From Cryomorphaceae bacterium (lineage in GTDB: Bacteria > Bacteroidota > Bacteroidia > Flavobacteriales > Schleiferiaceae): DNA of 14,712 nucleotides. The position numbers were made by a program, and so were the translations under genes. This document shows, one piece after another, positions 14,264 to 14,712 of this stretch. Positions within the stretch are counted from its first letter, which is position 1. Every line of letters starts with the position of its first letter. The stretch lies in the NCBI GenBank assembly GCA_003444795.1, contig DLWR01000199.1:1-14712 (forward strand), given 5' to 3'. Under the pieces are notes generated by a model. It was not told the origin of the DNA. It was given only the letters and a program-made list of their open reading frames with translations, and made no database searches.

Positions 14264-14712
14264 ATGCCTGGATTAATTGGCAAGAAAATCGGAATGACCA
14301 GCATCTTCGACGCGGATGGTAAGAACCAGCCGTGTACGGTCATCGAGTTGGGTCCCTGTGTGGTGACTCAGGTCAAAACAGAAGATGTCGATGGTTACGC
14401 AGCCGTGCAGATTGGTTACGGAGATCAAAAAAATCCCGTACAAGCTGCCGCCGGCCACGCCAAGAATGCGAACACTACCGCTAAAAAGAAGTATGTCGAG
14501 TTCAAAGACTTCGATGCTGACGCTGTTAAGCTCGGTGACGTTTTGACCGTTGACATGTTCGAAGAAGGCGAATATGTAGATATCGCAGGAACCACGAAGG
14601 GTAAAGGCTTCCAAGGTGTTGTTCGCCGCCACGGCTTTGGTGGTGTTGGACAAAGCACTCACGGTCAGCACAACCGCCTTCGCGCACCAGGTTCTATCGG
14701 TGCTGGTTCAGA
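14264..14712 (+). CDS. rplC: 50S ribosomal protein L3, 3' end outside the window
   Basis: The ATG at 14264 is 18 nt after the rpsJ stop, and the frame is open for 149 codons to the window edge. The translation begins [16 protein letters not shown], the conserved L3 N-terminus. It contains [16 protein letters not shown] and ends within [18 protein letters not shown], the loop of L3 that reaches toward the peptidyl-transferase centre. About 55 residues are expected to be missing, judged by the usual length of around 205. L3 binds 23S rRNA early in large-subunit assembly. The order rpsJ-rplC is the standard start of the S10 operon. Confidence 0.97.
   Translation, partial: MPGLIGKKIGMTSIFDADGKNQPCTVIELGPCVVTQVKTEDVDGYAAVQIGYGDQKNPVQAAAGHAKNANTTAKKKYVEFKDFDADAVKLGDVLTVDMFEEGEYVDIAGTTKGKGFQGVVRRHGFGGVGQSTHGQHNRLRAPGSIGAGS

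Overview
The window comes from a chromosome of a Bacteroidota bacterium, most likely order Flavobacteriales. The support is type IX secretion proteins (PorP/SprF family and two proteins with type B, CHU_C, sorting domains), a DUF4290 gene, promoters of the TAnnTTTG type, no clear Shine-Dalgarno sequences, and a joined str-S10 ribosomal cluster without tuf. G+C is roughly one half by eye, fairly high for the order. I cannot name a genus.

Layout. (1) Positions 1-3977, plus strand: a surface-protein cassette. The tail of one secreted CHU_C protein is followed by a PorP/SprF-type outer-membrane protein that carries an extra coiled coil, a Gly-rich linker and a C-terminal SPOR domain, and then by a complete 633-residue PKD/CHU_C protein. 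The genes are 8 nt apart or overlap by 1 nt, so they are probably one operon that starts upstream of the window. (2) Positions 3978-4085: convergent gap with a strong bidirectional terminator. (3) Positions 4086-10762, minus strand: read in the direction of transcription, pcrA/uvrD-type helicase, a DUF4290 gene, murA, a TlpA-like periplasmic thioredoxin, then grpE and dnaJ. The first four are tightly packed. A 120-nt gap holding a 39-bp dyad separates grpE-dnaJ, which may be its own transcription unit. (4) Positions 10763-10922: divergent promoter region with a good plus-strand promoter and a hairpin at the predicted transcript start. (5) Positions 10923-14712, plus strand: rpsL, rpsG, fusA, rpsJ and the start of rplC, which runs off the window.

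Most of the window is core genome. The features most worth a second look are the PorP/SprF-SPOR fusion between two related CHU_C proteins, a DnaJ that has lost exactly the two cysteine motifs forming zinc centre I while keeping those of centre II, and the long dyad in front of grpE. MurA has Asp at the position of the fosfomycin-reactive Cys. I found no CRISPR array, RNA gene, insertion sequence or phage gene, and no gene-free stretch longer than 300 bases.
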